From positions 969,297-1,033,296 of the forward strand of contig KN834750.1 in the NCBI GenBank assembly GCA_000827265.1: DNA of 64,000 nt, in the 5' to 3' direction. The notes under the pieces are model-generated. The model had not been told where the DNA came from and searched no databases. It saw only the letters and a program-made list of their open reading frames with translations. Position 1 is the first letter of the stretch. Each line of letters begins with the position of its first letter. This document shows, in pieces, positions 24,839 through 36,312 of the stretch. Source of the stretch: Collybiopsis luxurians FD-317 M1. Lineage: Eukaryota; Basidiomycota; Agaricomycetes; Agaricales; Omphalotaceae. A program made the position numbers and the translations under genes.

Positions 24839-26428
24839 TCACTGAACAATACCAACCAATGGGTTGAAATTGTAGTAAGGGCAAGAGCTTGTGCTAATAG
24901 CTTTGGCTCCCGTTCCACTCTTCACAGTTGTTCCGTCCCTTATGATCGAAATGACGGGATGCTGACCGTCCTCCATTGAAAATGCTACAGATCCAATTGC
25001 CACTCCCGCAGAAGCATTGAAGGATGCTTGACTGTCTCCTACAGCAAGGGCTATAGTAGCATCAGATGTCAACATTGAGAATGCGAATACTGCGTCGGCG
25101 GGGAATGCTGAATTTCTTGGAAGGTCGCCTTGGCTGCAAGTGATGGCTTTCGGGTAGGCTCTGTACCAGTACACAACTTGATCTTCCTACAACGCGTATA
25201 AGAACATCGTCGTAACACAAGGACGCGACTTACGGTGATGGTAGGGGCGGTTCCAGTTTTGTACCAAGAAATGTAATATTGTGCTATCGTCCTCCATGCC
25301 CCATGATCAAATCCATCAACATACAAGGGAGCTAAATCGCCCAGGTTCACGATAGGATTTATGTCACTGATGTAGTGACTTTCACCTGCAAAGAGATCGA
25401 TCGGATGGCGATTTCCATGAGCCAGGGGAAGAGAGCGAACCGTAGTCATTCCATGTTATGATTTCGACTATATCAGGTTTAACGTCGGAAATTGCCTGTT
25501 CCCAGCGGTATTTCCACAGTTCATCACTTTGCTCTACCCAGTCGTTTGAACCCCCGAGCTCTTTGAATTGCCAGGGGGAAACAGCTGAGGATACCAGTTG
25601 ACATCAAGCTCGGACATAGGGAAATAGCGCTTACACATGATGTACGGACCATTCCTACCAGCTTCGGAAATACCTGCCTGATAAGCCAGATCTGTTGCGG
25701 TTGTGAGGTCGGCTGCAACATCTTGTGGCCTGTAGCGAAACACGTTGAGCGCGCAAAGAGGTCTTGCTAAACCTTCTTACCATGACCACCAATTGAAAAA
25801 GCCGTCGATAGATGTATAAGTCGAAAACATTGATGTAGCCGAGGAAGGGTCTCTAAAATCGATAAAGGCTGGTGCAAGCGAGATCTCGATTCCAGCATTG
25901 GCGAGATCTGATTTGAAGCTAGCCCAGAAATTGTTGTCCTGTGCATCTCCCGCAAATGTGCTGACCAATGGATTACCGTTCCACTTGTAGTAGCTCGGGC
26001 TGCTAGCATAGGTTTGGACTAATGACACCATGTCCGCCTCGGCCCAATTATACGTCATATCAAAGGAGATGAACATCTGAAAGTCGGCGGCTTCAGCAGC
26101 TGCGAAAGCATCAGGATACTTGGAAACTTCATAATCGTCGACAGCGGTGTTGAGCGCTATCAAATGTCCACTCTGAGGGGAGGAATCCCCGAGCATCAGA
26201 AGAAACCTTACCGAACCCATCGATGCCTATCGCTTTTGCCGCAGCAATATCAGCGGCCCAGTCCGATTGGGCATACGAAAAGGAGTTTTGCACCTGAAAC
26301 TAACCTTGAGAAGTGGCGATCAAATAAGAAAAGCGATACTTACCATAAAGTGAGCAAAGACAGCCGCAGCGTCGACGTACGAGGCGAGCAAAAGGCCTTG
26401 GAGACCCAAAGCAAGTACACTGGTTGAC
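24839..26428 (-). CDS. Secreted GH71 alpha-1,3-glucanase (mutanase)
   Basis: About 400-430 residues in roughly eight exons. ATG at 26428 opens MSTSVLALGLQGLLLASYVD, a signal peptide, followed by AAAVFAHFMV, the start of GH71 domains. Further blocks are QNSFSYAQSDWAADIAAAKA, GIDGFG, FAAAEAADFQMFISFDMTYN, YYKWNGNPLVSTFAGD, SIDGFFNWWSWP, QDVAADLTTATDLAYQAG, EIITWND and YGESHYISDINP. The last exon forms a beta-rich domain (VVYWYRAYPKAITC, DAVFAFSMLTSDATIALAVG). Members hydrolyse the alpha-1,3-glucan of fungal cell walls, in remodelling or attack on other fungi. A TATAAA box lies on the minus strand about 50 bp upstream of the start. Confidence 0.9.
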
Positions 26429-26476
26429 ATGACGAACAGTAAAGTATTGGTGGATGAACTCGAAAGTCGAGCTACT

Positions 26477-26482
26477 TTTATA
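26477..26482 (-). promoter_or_regulatory. TATA box of the GH71 gene
   Basis: TATAAAAG on the minus strand, about 50 bp upstream of the GH71 ATG; spacing fits a core promoter element. No start-site data. Confidence 0.5.
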
Positions 26483-26845
26483 CTCTGCTTTCCAATTCAC
26501 TTCCTTCTCCAGCTCTGCCCTCAGCCAGTGTCCTGATCCTCTAGTATCATTGCAGGACGATGTGGAATACCATGTAGAAATGATTTTGAATTTGGCGAAC
26601 GTTGATCTGCTCGAAATTCTCTTGGAGAGGTCATTTGATACTGTGACGCTGGGTGAGATTCGAAACATGTGCTCTCTTAACTTCTGCGAAGGTCGCATGT
26701 GCTTATTTCTAGCGCTGACAATGAGATCGATGAGATGGAAGACTGGAGTCAGCGCGCGCCGCGCGCGTTTGTTTGATGTGATTTTCATGTGACTTTACTC
26801 ACGGTAAGCGCTTAATGAATAATTGAAGACTGGCAGAGCTGTACG

Positions 26846-29631
26846 ATGAGCACTGGCCCGGATAGATCCAGGAGACGGACTGGAACTTCTTGCGACACTT
26901 GCAAGAGGAGAAAAGTTCGATGTTAGTCATTTTGTACTCGAGACTTCTCCCAGGAACTCAGGGACTGCCCCAGGTGTTGGTGCCACTTCGAACAACCGCA
27001 GCTGCGATACATGTTTGTCTGCAAAACTTGCCTGCACTTATTCGGGCACTTTTAAAGTTTGTACAGTGTCATGTTCCAAGATTTTCACTTTCTGACAGTG
27101 CCTAGAATCGAGTTATTTCCAAAGAGTGAGTGTTGATCTGCGTGACAATGCTATTCTAACTGCTCCACTCAAGTTACATTGAGCGTCTCGAGTCTAGGCT
27201 GTCGGAGCTTGAACTTTTATTGAAGCAGGTGCGCTTGTAATCTAATATCCAAACATCTCTAACTTACAACCCGTCTTCGCAGAGCTCGTCTTCAAAAGAT
27301 GCCGTAGCACCGTCGGCCATCTCGCAAGAGACCTCCATGGAGCTGAGCAATGACGGAGACGAGCTCGAACTTAGTGATGAAGATTTTGATAGTGTTGCCG
27401 TACTCCAGCAAGGTGTCTCCTCACTCAATATAACTCCCTTCCATGGCCGTTCCTCCAGTTCCAAACTTGTTTCGGATGTCTTTGGATGGAAACGTCAGAG
27501 TACTCAACCTTTTACTTCTCCGTTGAACACATCTTCGACCGCTGTCCAACTTCTGAAACGATCCCAATTTTGGTCACCTTTTCCGGTGAGCTGTCTTTTA
27601 CTCGGTATCTTCACATTGTTTTTACAGGATATTTTTTCTAGTGGGACTCAGAATCAAGGTTTTATGATCCGCTTACTTTCCCTGAGCGAGATCTCTTCGA
27701 CTCTCTGGTCACGCTGTATTTTGAACATGTCAACTATATGTATGCTTTGTTACACCGGCCCACGTTTGAAAACCTTGTCGCCGAAGGTGTTCATCTCCGT
27801 GATCCGCAGTTTGCCAATGTTGTTATGCTTGTGCTTGCAAACGCTTCTAGGTACTCCCTGGATGCAAGAGTGGTCCTCGAAGGGACCGATTCTCGGCTGT
27901 CAGCGGGTTGGAAATGGTTCTCACAAGTTAACATCTACAACAAGTATACGCTTTCTGTTCCTACTCTGTTCAACTTGCAAGCAATAGCTGTATGTGTTGG
28001 ACTGGCCAACTCTTTTCTTCGTATTCATATCAATTTGGTCATCTAGCTTTACACGCTTTACACACAAAATGGTCCAAGTCAAGAGGAAGGATGGTGCCTG
28101 ATTTCTTCAGGTCTTCGACTTGCTCAAGCCATTGGCGCACATAGGAAAAAAATTTATGCCTCAAAACTAACGATAACTGATGAGCAGTGGAAGCGTGCCT
28201 TCTGGTATGTATTTATTCTAGTGGGCGAGAACGGTCCCATTGAATTGACGTGATTTCAATACCAGGTGTCTCTATCTTTTGGACCGGCAATTTGCTTTCT
28301 TGTTAGGGCGGCCTTGCTCAATACATGACGAAGATTTCGACCTCGAGTTGCCGGTTGACTGCGACGACGAGTACTGGGTTCAATCTGATGCTGGGGACTC
28401 TTTCGAACAGCCGCCAGACAAACCTTCCAGGGTTGCTTTCATTCGATGCTTTCTAGACGCCAACGTCATCCTTTCGCTTGTTTTGAGAACGATTGTAGGT
28501 TAATATTTACTAATGAAACTACGATGCCTAACTTTTTATCAAGTATTCGACCCACAAATCCAAGGCATTCGTGGGATATACCGGCCAGGGATGGCAAGAA
28601 CGTTTAGTAACAGAGGTCGAATCAAGACTCAATAGCTGGTCGGCCAAGATTCCACCACATCGTAGGCTATCTTATATCGAACATAGCAGACGTCGCCTTC
28701 TGAATATTTTTGGCCTTGTAGTTCAATTTGACTCGTACATTCAGAATGATATATTCTTTGTGCAGGCTGCAATTCTAAGTTCTGTATACCACGATTTGAC
28801 AATCCTGGTGCATCACCCATTCGTTGCGCCCGGCGGGAAGTCGTCGTCCATCACTTCTTCTTGTATTGCTAGCTGTGACGAGGCTGCTCATGGGTGCAGC
28901 GCAATAGCATCTGTCATTTCACGTCGTGCCCCGATGGTTCTCGCTCCAGTGCTGTTGGTGTGTTCTTCCGTTTTGTATGTCTTTTTCCACGAAAAATGAC
29001 TTGAAGGTGTAGCATACCGCTTTCACATCTGCTATAATCCTGTTCTTCAAATTGTTCAGTGCTAGACGAACTGGAACTGGTGTTGACGTTGCAGACACAA
29101 TGGTTTGCGTTCATAACTGCATGAAAGTACTGGAGAATGCCGAATCCAGGTATTTGTACTTTTGTCGAGCCTCCCCCTACTTCTTACGAACCTGGAATTA
29201 GATCCTGGACTGCCGGACAACATCGGTAAGTAAGATTAGAATACATCGTCTACGTCCCATCTGATTTCGGGGAAGTGACATCTTGTACAACCTTGCTATG
29301 TTAGGTGATCTCCCTCTTCCCTCAACATCCATACCGTCTTCGCCATCGAACTATCCAGCTTCTACTGCTGTGACCCCTGAAAATTCGGATAGAAATGTCG
29401 AATTGTCGCCATTCTCTAATACTGTCCAATATCCATCCATTCAGGTCCCCCCTTCAACGTTTGATACAGATGAACGGATCAGAAATATGTGGAATGACGC
29501 GCCAATGGGAATAGGAGTCGAGTAAGTGACTCTTACTCGAGCGGTCTAAGTAGTTGACTGACGTGCATTTGCCTAGCCTGGATTGGTCGAACTATCTTTC
29601 CACTTTGAATTGGATGTCATCGAATAATTGA
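26846..29631 (+). CDS. Zn(II)2Cys6 fungal transcription factor
   Basis: About 700 residues in a dozen exons. The N-terminus (MSTGPDRSRRRTGTS) leads into the binuclear zinc cluster. Joined over the first intron it reads CDTCKRRKVRC, then nine residues, then CDTCLSAKLAC, preceded by S-C: a correct CX2CX6CX9CX2CX6C pattern. A coiled-coil segment follows (YIERLESRLSELELLLKQ). The middle homology region (Fungal_trans) is clear: LYFEHVNYMYALLHRPTFE, DPQFANVVMLVLANASRYS, ISSGLRLAQAIGAHRKK, KRAFWCLYLLDRQFAFLLGRP and DEDFDLELPVDCDDEYW. The C-terminus is Ser/Pro-rich and ends LDWSNYLSTLNWMSSNN. Such proteins bind CGG-type sites and control sugar, amino-acid or secondary pathways. It sits between GH71 and GH131 genes and may control them; this is inference. 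Confidence 0.88.
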
Positions 29632-29780
29632 AATATCTTTTTGTGCTGTATCTCGATAGTATTCAATCATAGTACTTTTTTACTTTTACTCATACTAGTC
29701 TTGATGGCGATCGGGATGTACTTGTATCTTGTATCTGATACACATTTTCTTAGTAGTTTGATCACTGCCCAAACGATTGG

Positions 29781-30892
29781 TCACCCAGAAATATCTTCCA
29801 CAAACACCCCGGAGTAGAAGACACCTTCTGTAGTTCCCTCTTGGATACCAAAGTGCACCACATCGCTTTGCTCCGTCGGGGTGTCATCCGGATCCACCAG
29901 TGGAAGCTAAGTAGAAGAGATGAATGAGAATCATGAAACAAGGGCATGTTCTCTCAAACTGACTTTCAAAAGTGCAGTGTGAAAGTCGCCTTGCCCTGCC
30001 GATCCTGCTGACGCAGTGGGATTCGGAACAGTCGAAGTAACCGGTGCCAGTTCCGCATCATCAGCAGAATAGAAGACTTGAAGGGTCAGAGCACTCCAAT
30101 CGACTTGGACCGCAAAATTATGCCATTGACCCGCAGAGAAGGGTGTCTCGAATAGGAGATTCAAAGCATGATCCCGAACCTTTAGATAGTGAGCATCCGA
30201 TACCGGAGCTGGTGCAGTGGGGTTGCTGAATGGTGTGCCTGTATAACCACATATGCATTTCGTTCAGAACCAAGGAGATGTAAACTTTGGTCCATACCTA
30301 GTTGAAGTTCGAAGATGTGAGTGCCATCTGCCGGTTCTATATACACGATCTGGTATTCATGCGAGTAATTCAGAGGGAGCTCTGTATTTTGTTTGACCGA
30401 AAAGTGGAATTTCGAAACTCCAACTTCCATTATTGTGTCCAATGCGGAGTTGCTCCCATTACCTTGCGCAATGAGATCAGTCCTACGGAAGCCATTCTGG
30501 GGAGTGCTCCCCCCCGGAATGAATATAGAGCTGTTGTCTATGGTAACTGACATGACTTGTTCAGAGACGAGGGCACTCCAGAGAGGAGTCGGCGGTGCTG
30601 ACGCCCCAAGAAGAGTGGTGTACTTTCAGCGGGATCAATCCCTGCGAGTGCTAATCATGGTAGGTCAATTGCTTACATGAGAGGCAGCTTCGCTCCCTTT
30701 AACAACACTGTATCGACTGAACATTAGACTATTGAAAGAAAATAATGCAGAGACAAACGTCAAGTAAGGACCGAGGGATAGATCCAGGTCGGAGTCAGTC
30801 ATCGTTGCCGGTACTCGGCCATCCCAGTACAAGGAGGTGGAAGCGACAGCACTGACAAAGCTTAAGACCAAGAATGTAAGGACCGGAGACAT
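29781..30892 (-). CDS. Secreted GH131 beta-glucanase
   Basis: About 290 residues. ATG at 30892 opens a signal peptide (VLTFLVLSFVSAVAS) followed by STSLYWDGRVPATMTDSDLD and SLGPYLT, the usual N-terminus of GH131. Further family blocks: VVKGSEAASH; SVTIDNSSIFIPGGSTPQNG FRRTDLIAQG; FHFSVKQNTELPLNYSHEYQ; VYIEPADGTHIFELQLG; RDHALNLLFETPFSAGQWHN FAVQVDWS; and the last exon VVHFGIQEGTTEGVFYSGVF. GH131 enzymes from basidiomycetes act on beta-1,3-, beta-1,6- and beta-1,4-glucans. Convergent with the zinc-cluster regulator (150 bp between stops), divergent from the GT15 gene. Confidence 0.9.
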
Positions 30893-31855
30893 TGAGGGTA
30901 AATGGCAAGTCAGGATAAACTAAAAGGCGAGGTCTTTGTATATATAACTTCTTGCAGGTGTAACCTCGGACAACTGAAAAACATCGGAGTTTTTGAGAAT
31001 TCCGAAAACCCGCAGTTAAGCCAAAAGTCGTTGTCTTCGAGTCGCGCTGCCATTGCGTATATAGCCGCGCCTGGAATACTGAGCAAATACCGGTCGGAAA
31101 TGATAGTTCAGGATCATAAGTGGCCCAAATAATGCGACGATTTGTATTCAGACTTCCCGCTGGGCGTCAGGCAGGTACAGTGATGGTCGGACGAAGATTT
31201 AGAAGTAAATTTAGCGCCCATTGGTTAGTATCTAGGCAGGCAATTACTGCTGTAGCAAGAGGTGACTGCGACTGGAGATGATTATGTGTGTCTGCTCACG
31301 GATTTAATCATCAGCTCAAAATGAAAAGCTACTCCATAAATCTTACCATCATCTCTAAACAAAAACTAGGGTATGCTCGATTTGGTGCCAATAATAAATT
31401 AGCGTAGTAGATCAACGGGAAAGGCATGCTAGATGGATGGAATCATGGATGTCAATTTTGAGGTAGGGCAGCCGGCCGTCGCGATGGAGTCGAGGGTGGG
31501 AACTGAGTCTGCTTGCTCCACTTTGAACCAACTTGGAACGATCCGCCGCGGCGTATTCAGTTCAAATTTGCTATCACTACAGGCAACTAGTAAAGTAAAG
31601 AGGATCTAGAGACAGCCTTCGAGGCTGGGCAACAGATTATCAGCGCTGGTTGCGACCTTGGTGCTCGTTTTTCAGGACGGTCATAAAATTCAGGCGGAAA
31701 GAAATGGATGGCAGTGAGCTCGACGGTAATTTCCGCTTATGCCGTCAAGCGGATAAAAATTAGCTCTGCCGTCTTTGATAATAATAATTCAATGAAGAGC
31801 GCAGCATTCCACTTCTTCTCTCCCATCTGCAGCCTCCTGCAGTACGCCAGCAGCT
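30893..31855. promoter_or_regulatory. Long divergent promoter region of GH131 and GT15 genes
   Basis: Nearly 1 kb without coding signal lies between two outward-facing genes. A TATATA element at about 30939-30946 is placed about 50 bp upstream of the GH131 ATG. No zinc-cluster target sites were defined. The size is large compared with other gaps here, which fits complex regulation. Confidence 0.4.
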
Positions 31856-33458
31856 ATGAATCTGTCATCTAGATTGCTTTTGACAATCTTTGGCGCTGTG
31901 GTACGTGTCTTGTGTACGCTTTATTCCTTTCGCAGGATCTGCAGATTTTCTCGACGCCTGTTCTGACTGAAATCGACTCTCACAGATTATTATTCACTAC
32001 CTTTTAACCTTGACTCACACCGAATACAGACGAGTTACGTCTATAGAAAGCCTCACCTCCCATTTTCGAAACGATGCCCATGCTCCCATACCCGACCGAT
32101 ACTATCCTTCTTTCTGTGAGTTTCCTGGACTCTTGAGATTTCACTTCCTCCTGTGTATCTTACCACGGCGTGCCCTCTATCTAGCAAATGAGACTCTAGT
32201 GGTTGCTCACCGCGCAAACGCCACTTTTGCAATTCTAGCGCGGAACGGCGACATCGACGGCGTTGTACGCAGCGTTCGAGAAATAGAAGACAGATTTAAT
32301 AGGCGCTTTATGTACCCCTACGTGTTTCTCAACGACGAGGAGTTTTCTGAAGAATTCAAGGAGTAAGTTTCACTGGCACTGATATCGTTCTTATTCTTAC
32401 CTTTTACCCAGGCGCGTCTCAATATTAACATCATCAAAAGTGGAATTTGGGCTCATTCCAAAAGAGCATTGGGTCCAACCAAGCTCTATAGATGAGGAGA
32501 AAGCAGAAGCTAGTAGGAATAGTATGGTTAAGGCCGGCGTTATTTATGCCGGATCGGTCAGTTACAGGTAATGCTACCATCATGAACAATCGCGGCTTTT
32601 CCTAATGAATTTTTTATTTCAGGAATATGTGCAGATTCAACAGTGGCTTCTTCTTTCGTCATCCATTACTGGAGAAATACAGATGGTATTGGCGGATAGA
32701 GTTTGTTGTCTTCTCTTATTCGCATATAAATGCTGACATCTGTGTGCAGGCCAGACGTCCACTTCCACTGCGACATTCGTTTCGATCCATTCATATACAT
32801 GGAAGAAAATAACAAAGTTTACGCCTTCACGATTGCAATGTACGAATTCGAAAAGACTATCCCAACTTTATGGGGACATGTCAAAGGTCGGTTGGTTTCA
32901 GTTGGTCATCCTACGGAAGCTTCAATGTACGGCATAGATTTTATCAAGTTACATCCGGAGTACATCGCCGAAGACAATGCAATGGGATTTCTATCATCAG
33001 ATAATGGCGAGACCTACAACCTATGCCATTGTAAGTAACGTCATTTAGCCTGTCACCGGGATACTCATCTCGCAGTTTGGTCCAATTTTGAAATTGCCGA
33101 CATGGAATTCTGGCGTGGTGAGGCCTACACTAAATTTTTCGAATATCTGGATGAGAAAGGCGGATTCTATTATGAGGTACCATGTTTTGATCTTCTTCCG
33201 ACCCGCAGTTTTGATCATTGTCCCTTCCTGCAGCGATGGGGAGACGCGCCTGTCCATTCGATAGCCGCGTCATTGTTCGTTCCTTCCAGTTCTATAAAAT
33301 TCTTCGACGAAATAGGATACGAACACAATCCATACACGCACTGTCCTCAAAATAAAGACACTTGGAAAGCGCAACGTTGCAGCTGTAATCCGCGGAGGTC
33401 TTTCGACTATGACGGATACTCGTGCATGAAAAAGTGGGATGACTTTAACCGAGGATAA
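31856..33458 (+). CDS. KRE2/MNT1-family alpha-1,2-mannosyltransferase (GT15)
   Basis: About 400 residues in roughly eight exons. The first exon (MNLSSRLLLTIFGAV) is the signal anchor of a type II Golgi protein. The GT15 domain runs from ANETLVVAHRANATFAILAR through RFNRRFMYPYVFLNDEEFSE, VEFGLIPKEHWVQPSSIDEE, YRNMCRFNSGFFFRHPLLEK YRWYWRIE joined to PDVHFHCDIRFDPFIYM, which includes the EPD motif, to FWSNFEIADMEFWRGEAY, GGFYYERWGDAPVHSIAA and HCPQNKDTWKAQRCSC. These enzymes move mannose from GDP-mannose onto O- and N-linked glycans of secreted proteins and cell-wall mannoproteins. It lies at the end of the glucanase-rich stretch. TAA is at 33456-33458. Confidence 0.92.
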
Positions 33459-34111
33459 TGCTCAATGAGCCTGGTGCCCATGGACTCGCTATCTGAATCT
33501 CGTGCATAAAAGAACTCTACGTATGTATATTTATAGCCACTTCCTTAGTAGAGGAACTACTGCAGACAGCTGTAAGACTGTATTACATCGACCGTACTTT
33601 ACGTGAACAATTTTCTATTTCGCTTGAGAAAAGAGTAAAGAGTTGTCCGTGGCGGGAATCGAATGCTTGAACATGTGGCAGTGCCTTAGCCTCGAGGCCT
33701 ACTTCATTAATTCGCGCGCTGGAGTAATGATGTCAAGGTAATTGTCTCGCCCTCGCAAGGATATGTTCCATTCCGTGCGTAGACGGAAGTTCTCCGTTCG
33801 AAGTGCGGGTGAGCTAGCTCCGCCACCGCAGGTCATATTCCTACCGACTGTAGAAATTGAACGAAGTGAGAGAGACAGTTAGTACAATCCCCACATCAAT
33901 GAGCTAGAGATTAAGATTTCTTCTCGTTACAGAATGTGAAATCCATCGAGGGCCCGAGCAGGACAAGCAGGAAAGTGAATTAATTATCCCTCAACGTCGA
34001 CGGTGGCGCAGGGCTAGTAAGCCTATCATGGCTCGACCGGGGAATCGAAAGATTGATTCAGAAGAAGCCTCCGGTACTAATTTTTTTTTTTTTTCCTAAT
34101 CTCCTTCAATC
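33459..34111. other. Intergenic, with a tRNA-like 3' fragment
   Basis: No protein-coding signal. On the minus strand about 33646-33705 reads like a T-loop and D-arm remnant (gcattcgattcccgcc, ggctaaggcac), but no full cloverleaf folds. A run of 15 T lies at 34080-34094, just before the next start codon. Confidence 0.4.
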
Positions 34112-34768
34112 ATGCTGACCTTTGGTGAGGGACTAGGAGACGATGTCTCTCAGGAAACTACTGAGAAGATAGCGGAAACACAGCATATTCCGTTGTTTTC
34201 CGGACTTCGTGTTCTTTCTACTCCTGGTCCTGGCATCGAAGATTCTTCGTCTTTGCAGCCTCCGACAGATGGACAAGAATTCTTCTCTGCAACAAAACCT
34301 TTCCATCATTTAATATTCCAGATACAACCTCTCAAAGTAAATGACCTGGAACCTTCCTCGTCCTCTTCATCCGTAACAGTCCAAAGTCATTTCATTCGTC
34401 CTGAATTGGTGGAGGCAAAGTTTGAACTTCCTTCTAGTTCGCAGTGTCCTACGCCACCTCCATCCGAATTACCCACCTCGCTGATTTCTTCCGTTGAGGC
34501 TCCATCCCAAAGAGTGTCACCGTGGCATACAGATTCTCTGATCGAACACTTGTACCATCCTCTATGGCTTCATTCGCATCTTCCGCAGGCTGGTGTTATG
34601 AAAAATCCAGAATTGGTCCAGAGTAAATTTGCCGCGAGGCTGTCAGCGGGGAGTAATACCAGCACAGATTGTGGTTTTGCTGCTTTGGACTCTGATATGA
34701 CTGTGGAAGCTAGGAATGTTGAAGAGGAAGAAGTTCTGGACAATCAGAATCTCGTATATCCCGAATAA
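34112..34768 (+). CDS. Hypothetical protein, 218 residues, intronless
   Basis: A single open frame from ATG to TAA, with good length compared with spurious frames around it. Composition is Ser/Pro/Glu-rich with polyserine (EPSSSSSSVT) and Pro runs (CPTPPPSELP), so most is probably disordered. Two segments look more ordered and are similar in wording: HFIRPELVEAKFELPSSS and MKNPELVQSKFAARLSAGS, perhaps a degenerate internal repeat (x-P-E-L-V-x-x-K-F). No signal peptide or membrane segment. Family unknown. Convergent with TGS1. Confidence 0.55.
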   Translation: MLTFGEGLGDDVSQETTEKIAETQHIPLFSGLRVLSTPGPGIEDSSSLQPPTDGQEFFSATKPFHHLIFQIQPLKVNDLEPSSSSSSVTVQSHFIRPELVEAKFELPSSSQCPTPPPSELPTSLISSVEAPSQRVSPWHTDSLIEHLYHPLWLHSHLPQAGVMKNPELVQSKFAARLSAGSNTSTDCGFAALDSDMTVEARNVEEEEVLDNQNLVYPE

Positions 34769-34967
34769 ATCCCACCAGTTTCTACTGGGCGAGGTGCTTG
34801 CTACCTAGTTGTTATGCAGTTGACTATTCATTAGATGAAGCTGGCGTAGTTCTGCAATTGCTTTCTGTATGTTGTCCTATCTCGTATCTTTACATTGCTT
34901 TCGTTGGGCGTATTGTTTAAATCTTAGTCACTGTGGGGGACCGCAGGTACATCATGGTATTAGCCGC

Positions 34968-36150
34968 TTAGAACAATTCTGATTGACCACCTGCTAGTCC
35001 ACCGAAATAACAAGTCAGAGCTTTGAGCTTTTTACCCATCCACTCCTCTTCGACCTCGATGTACTCTTCCTGCCCTTTGCCACCATCTTTACCTAGCAAA
35101 CATGAAACTTCGTCTAAGTCGGTATTCCGAGGCAAGTAGTATGCAATATTGGGAGAGATACGCCTGGAGAGCTGGAAGAGGTCAGCACCGTGGATGGGTT
35201 GGATAGCTGAAAGACCGAAAACAGCATGCGTCGCTGAATCCGATTGCATGTTTGCAGTATCGGCTGGATTTTGAGCGTTTTCATTCGGAGGGGATTCAGA
35301 GTCCAAACGTGAGCCGGACAGATACGAAGGGCCACCCCAAGGTGGACTCAAGAAGACAACATCGATTTTTCGAGAAGCTGAAATTTTGGGAGAAGAGAGA
35401 TAAGTTTCGGCAAAGGATATGTAATCTGCGAGGATAAATTCGATGTGTTGAGCGACACCGTATATTTGTGCGTTGTGCCTCGCTAGCGCGAGACGAACAG
35501 GTGACGTATCCAAAGCAATGACTGTGAAATCTCGAGTTGAAATTAGGTCTACTATCAATGAAGAAACACTACGAACCGCGTTGGCAAGTCTTGGCGAATG
35601 CGATGGCATTACCTCCGACACCACAGAACGCATCTAATTGATCGCGGTTGGATCTTTCCCGCCAAATTAGAATAAGCACACTGAACCTAATATTGTATCA
35701 CATCGACATCGTTCTGCGATCTGGTCTGCAATTCGCTCAGGCGTGCAGGAAAACCATCCCTCTTCGTCAAGTAGACAGCCTGGGGGTGATGAGTACAGAG
35801 AGAAAAGCCGTTCTCGTTGTGCGTAATCTGACAGAGCATGAAAAGGAAAACAAGCAGTATTGTCGTAAACTAAACTGACATTTTTTCAAACGGTCTGGGA
35901 CATCCTGAATTGTCGCAAAGCTTTGCACAGAGCCGGTCATATCGTATTTTTGTATCCGCTGAGTCCCCGGATCCCTTTGACTTTGAGTTTTTGGCTTCTT
36001 ATTAGAAGAAGATTGTGACGGAGATTCGAGTGATCGTTTTGCGACTGCTTGCCTACTGTCTTCTGGAGCAGGCGCTGGTGGTTCTGAAGAGCAATCAACT
36101 TGTTGAGCAAAGCGTGCAAGACCCGTGAAATTTGATTTTCTTTTGCCCAT
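34968..36150 (-). CDS. TGS1: Trimethylguanosine synthase (snRNA/snoRNA cap hypermethylase)
   Basis: About 340 residues in four exons. ATG at 36150 gives MGKRKSNFTGLARFAQQVD, then a basic Lys/Arg/Ser-rich tail-like segment. The methyltransferase domain starts at DRLKK joined to YYAQRERLFSLYSSPPGCLL DEEGWFS, then QLDAFCGVGGNAIAFAKTC (SAM site, motif I), VVALDTSPVRLALARHNAQI, VDVVFLSPPWGGPSYLSG-like text (seen as KIDVVFLSPPWGGPSYL; the SPPW motif stacks on the cap guanine), and NIAYYLPRNTDLDEV. The enzyme adds two methyl groups to the N2 of the m7G cap of spliceosomal and nucleolar RNAs. Divergent from VPS41, with 162 bp between start codons. Confidence 0.92.
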
Positions 36151-36312
36151 TTTTATGGGGTCAGTCGCGTCAGCAGTTGTGAGAGATTCAGAGAACGCGA
36201 AAAAGGACCAGTCTTGGATCACGTGAGCAAATTCGCGTCTCGGGCCTTTGGCGCCGCCTTTCAAGCTGACTCCAACGACCTTACTCTCTGCCCGCGACTG
36301 GCTGATGTGCTC
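36151..36312. promoter_or_regulatory. Bidirectional promoter, TGS1 and VPS41
   Basis: 162 bp separate two outward-facing ATG codons. An in-frame extension of VPS41 upstream to 36214 begins only with TTG, so ATG at 36313 is the better start. No clear TATA element. Confidence 0.5.

Noticed and set aside
33646..33705. Possible tRNA gene
   Set aside because: Only T-loop and D-arm words are present; acceptor and anticodon stems do not pair.
34080..34095. Poly-T run as a retroelement tail
   Set aside because: No target-site duplication or coding remnant beside it; more likely a simple tract in a gene leader.
36214..36312. N-terminal extension of VPS41
   Set aside because: The frame is open but begins with TTG; the first ATG is at 36313 and the acidic family-like N-terminus follows it.
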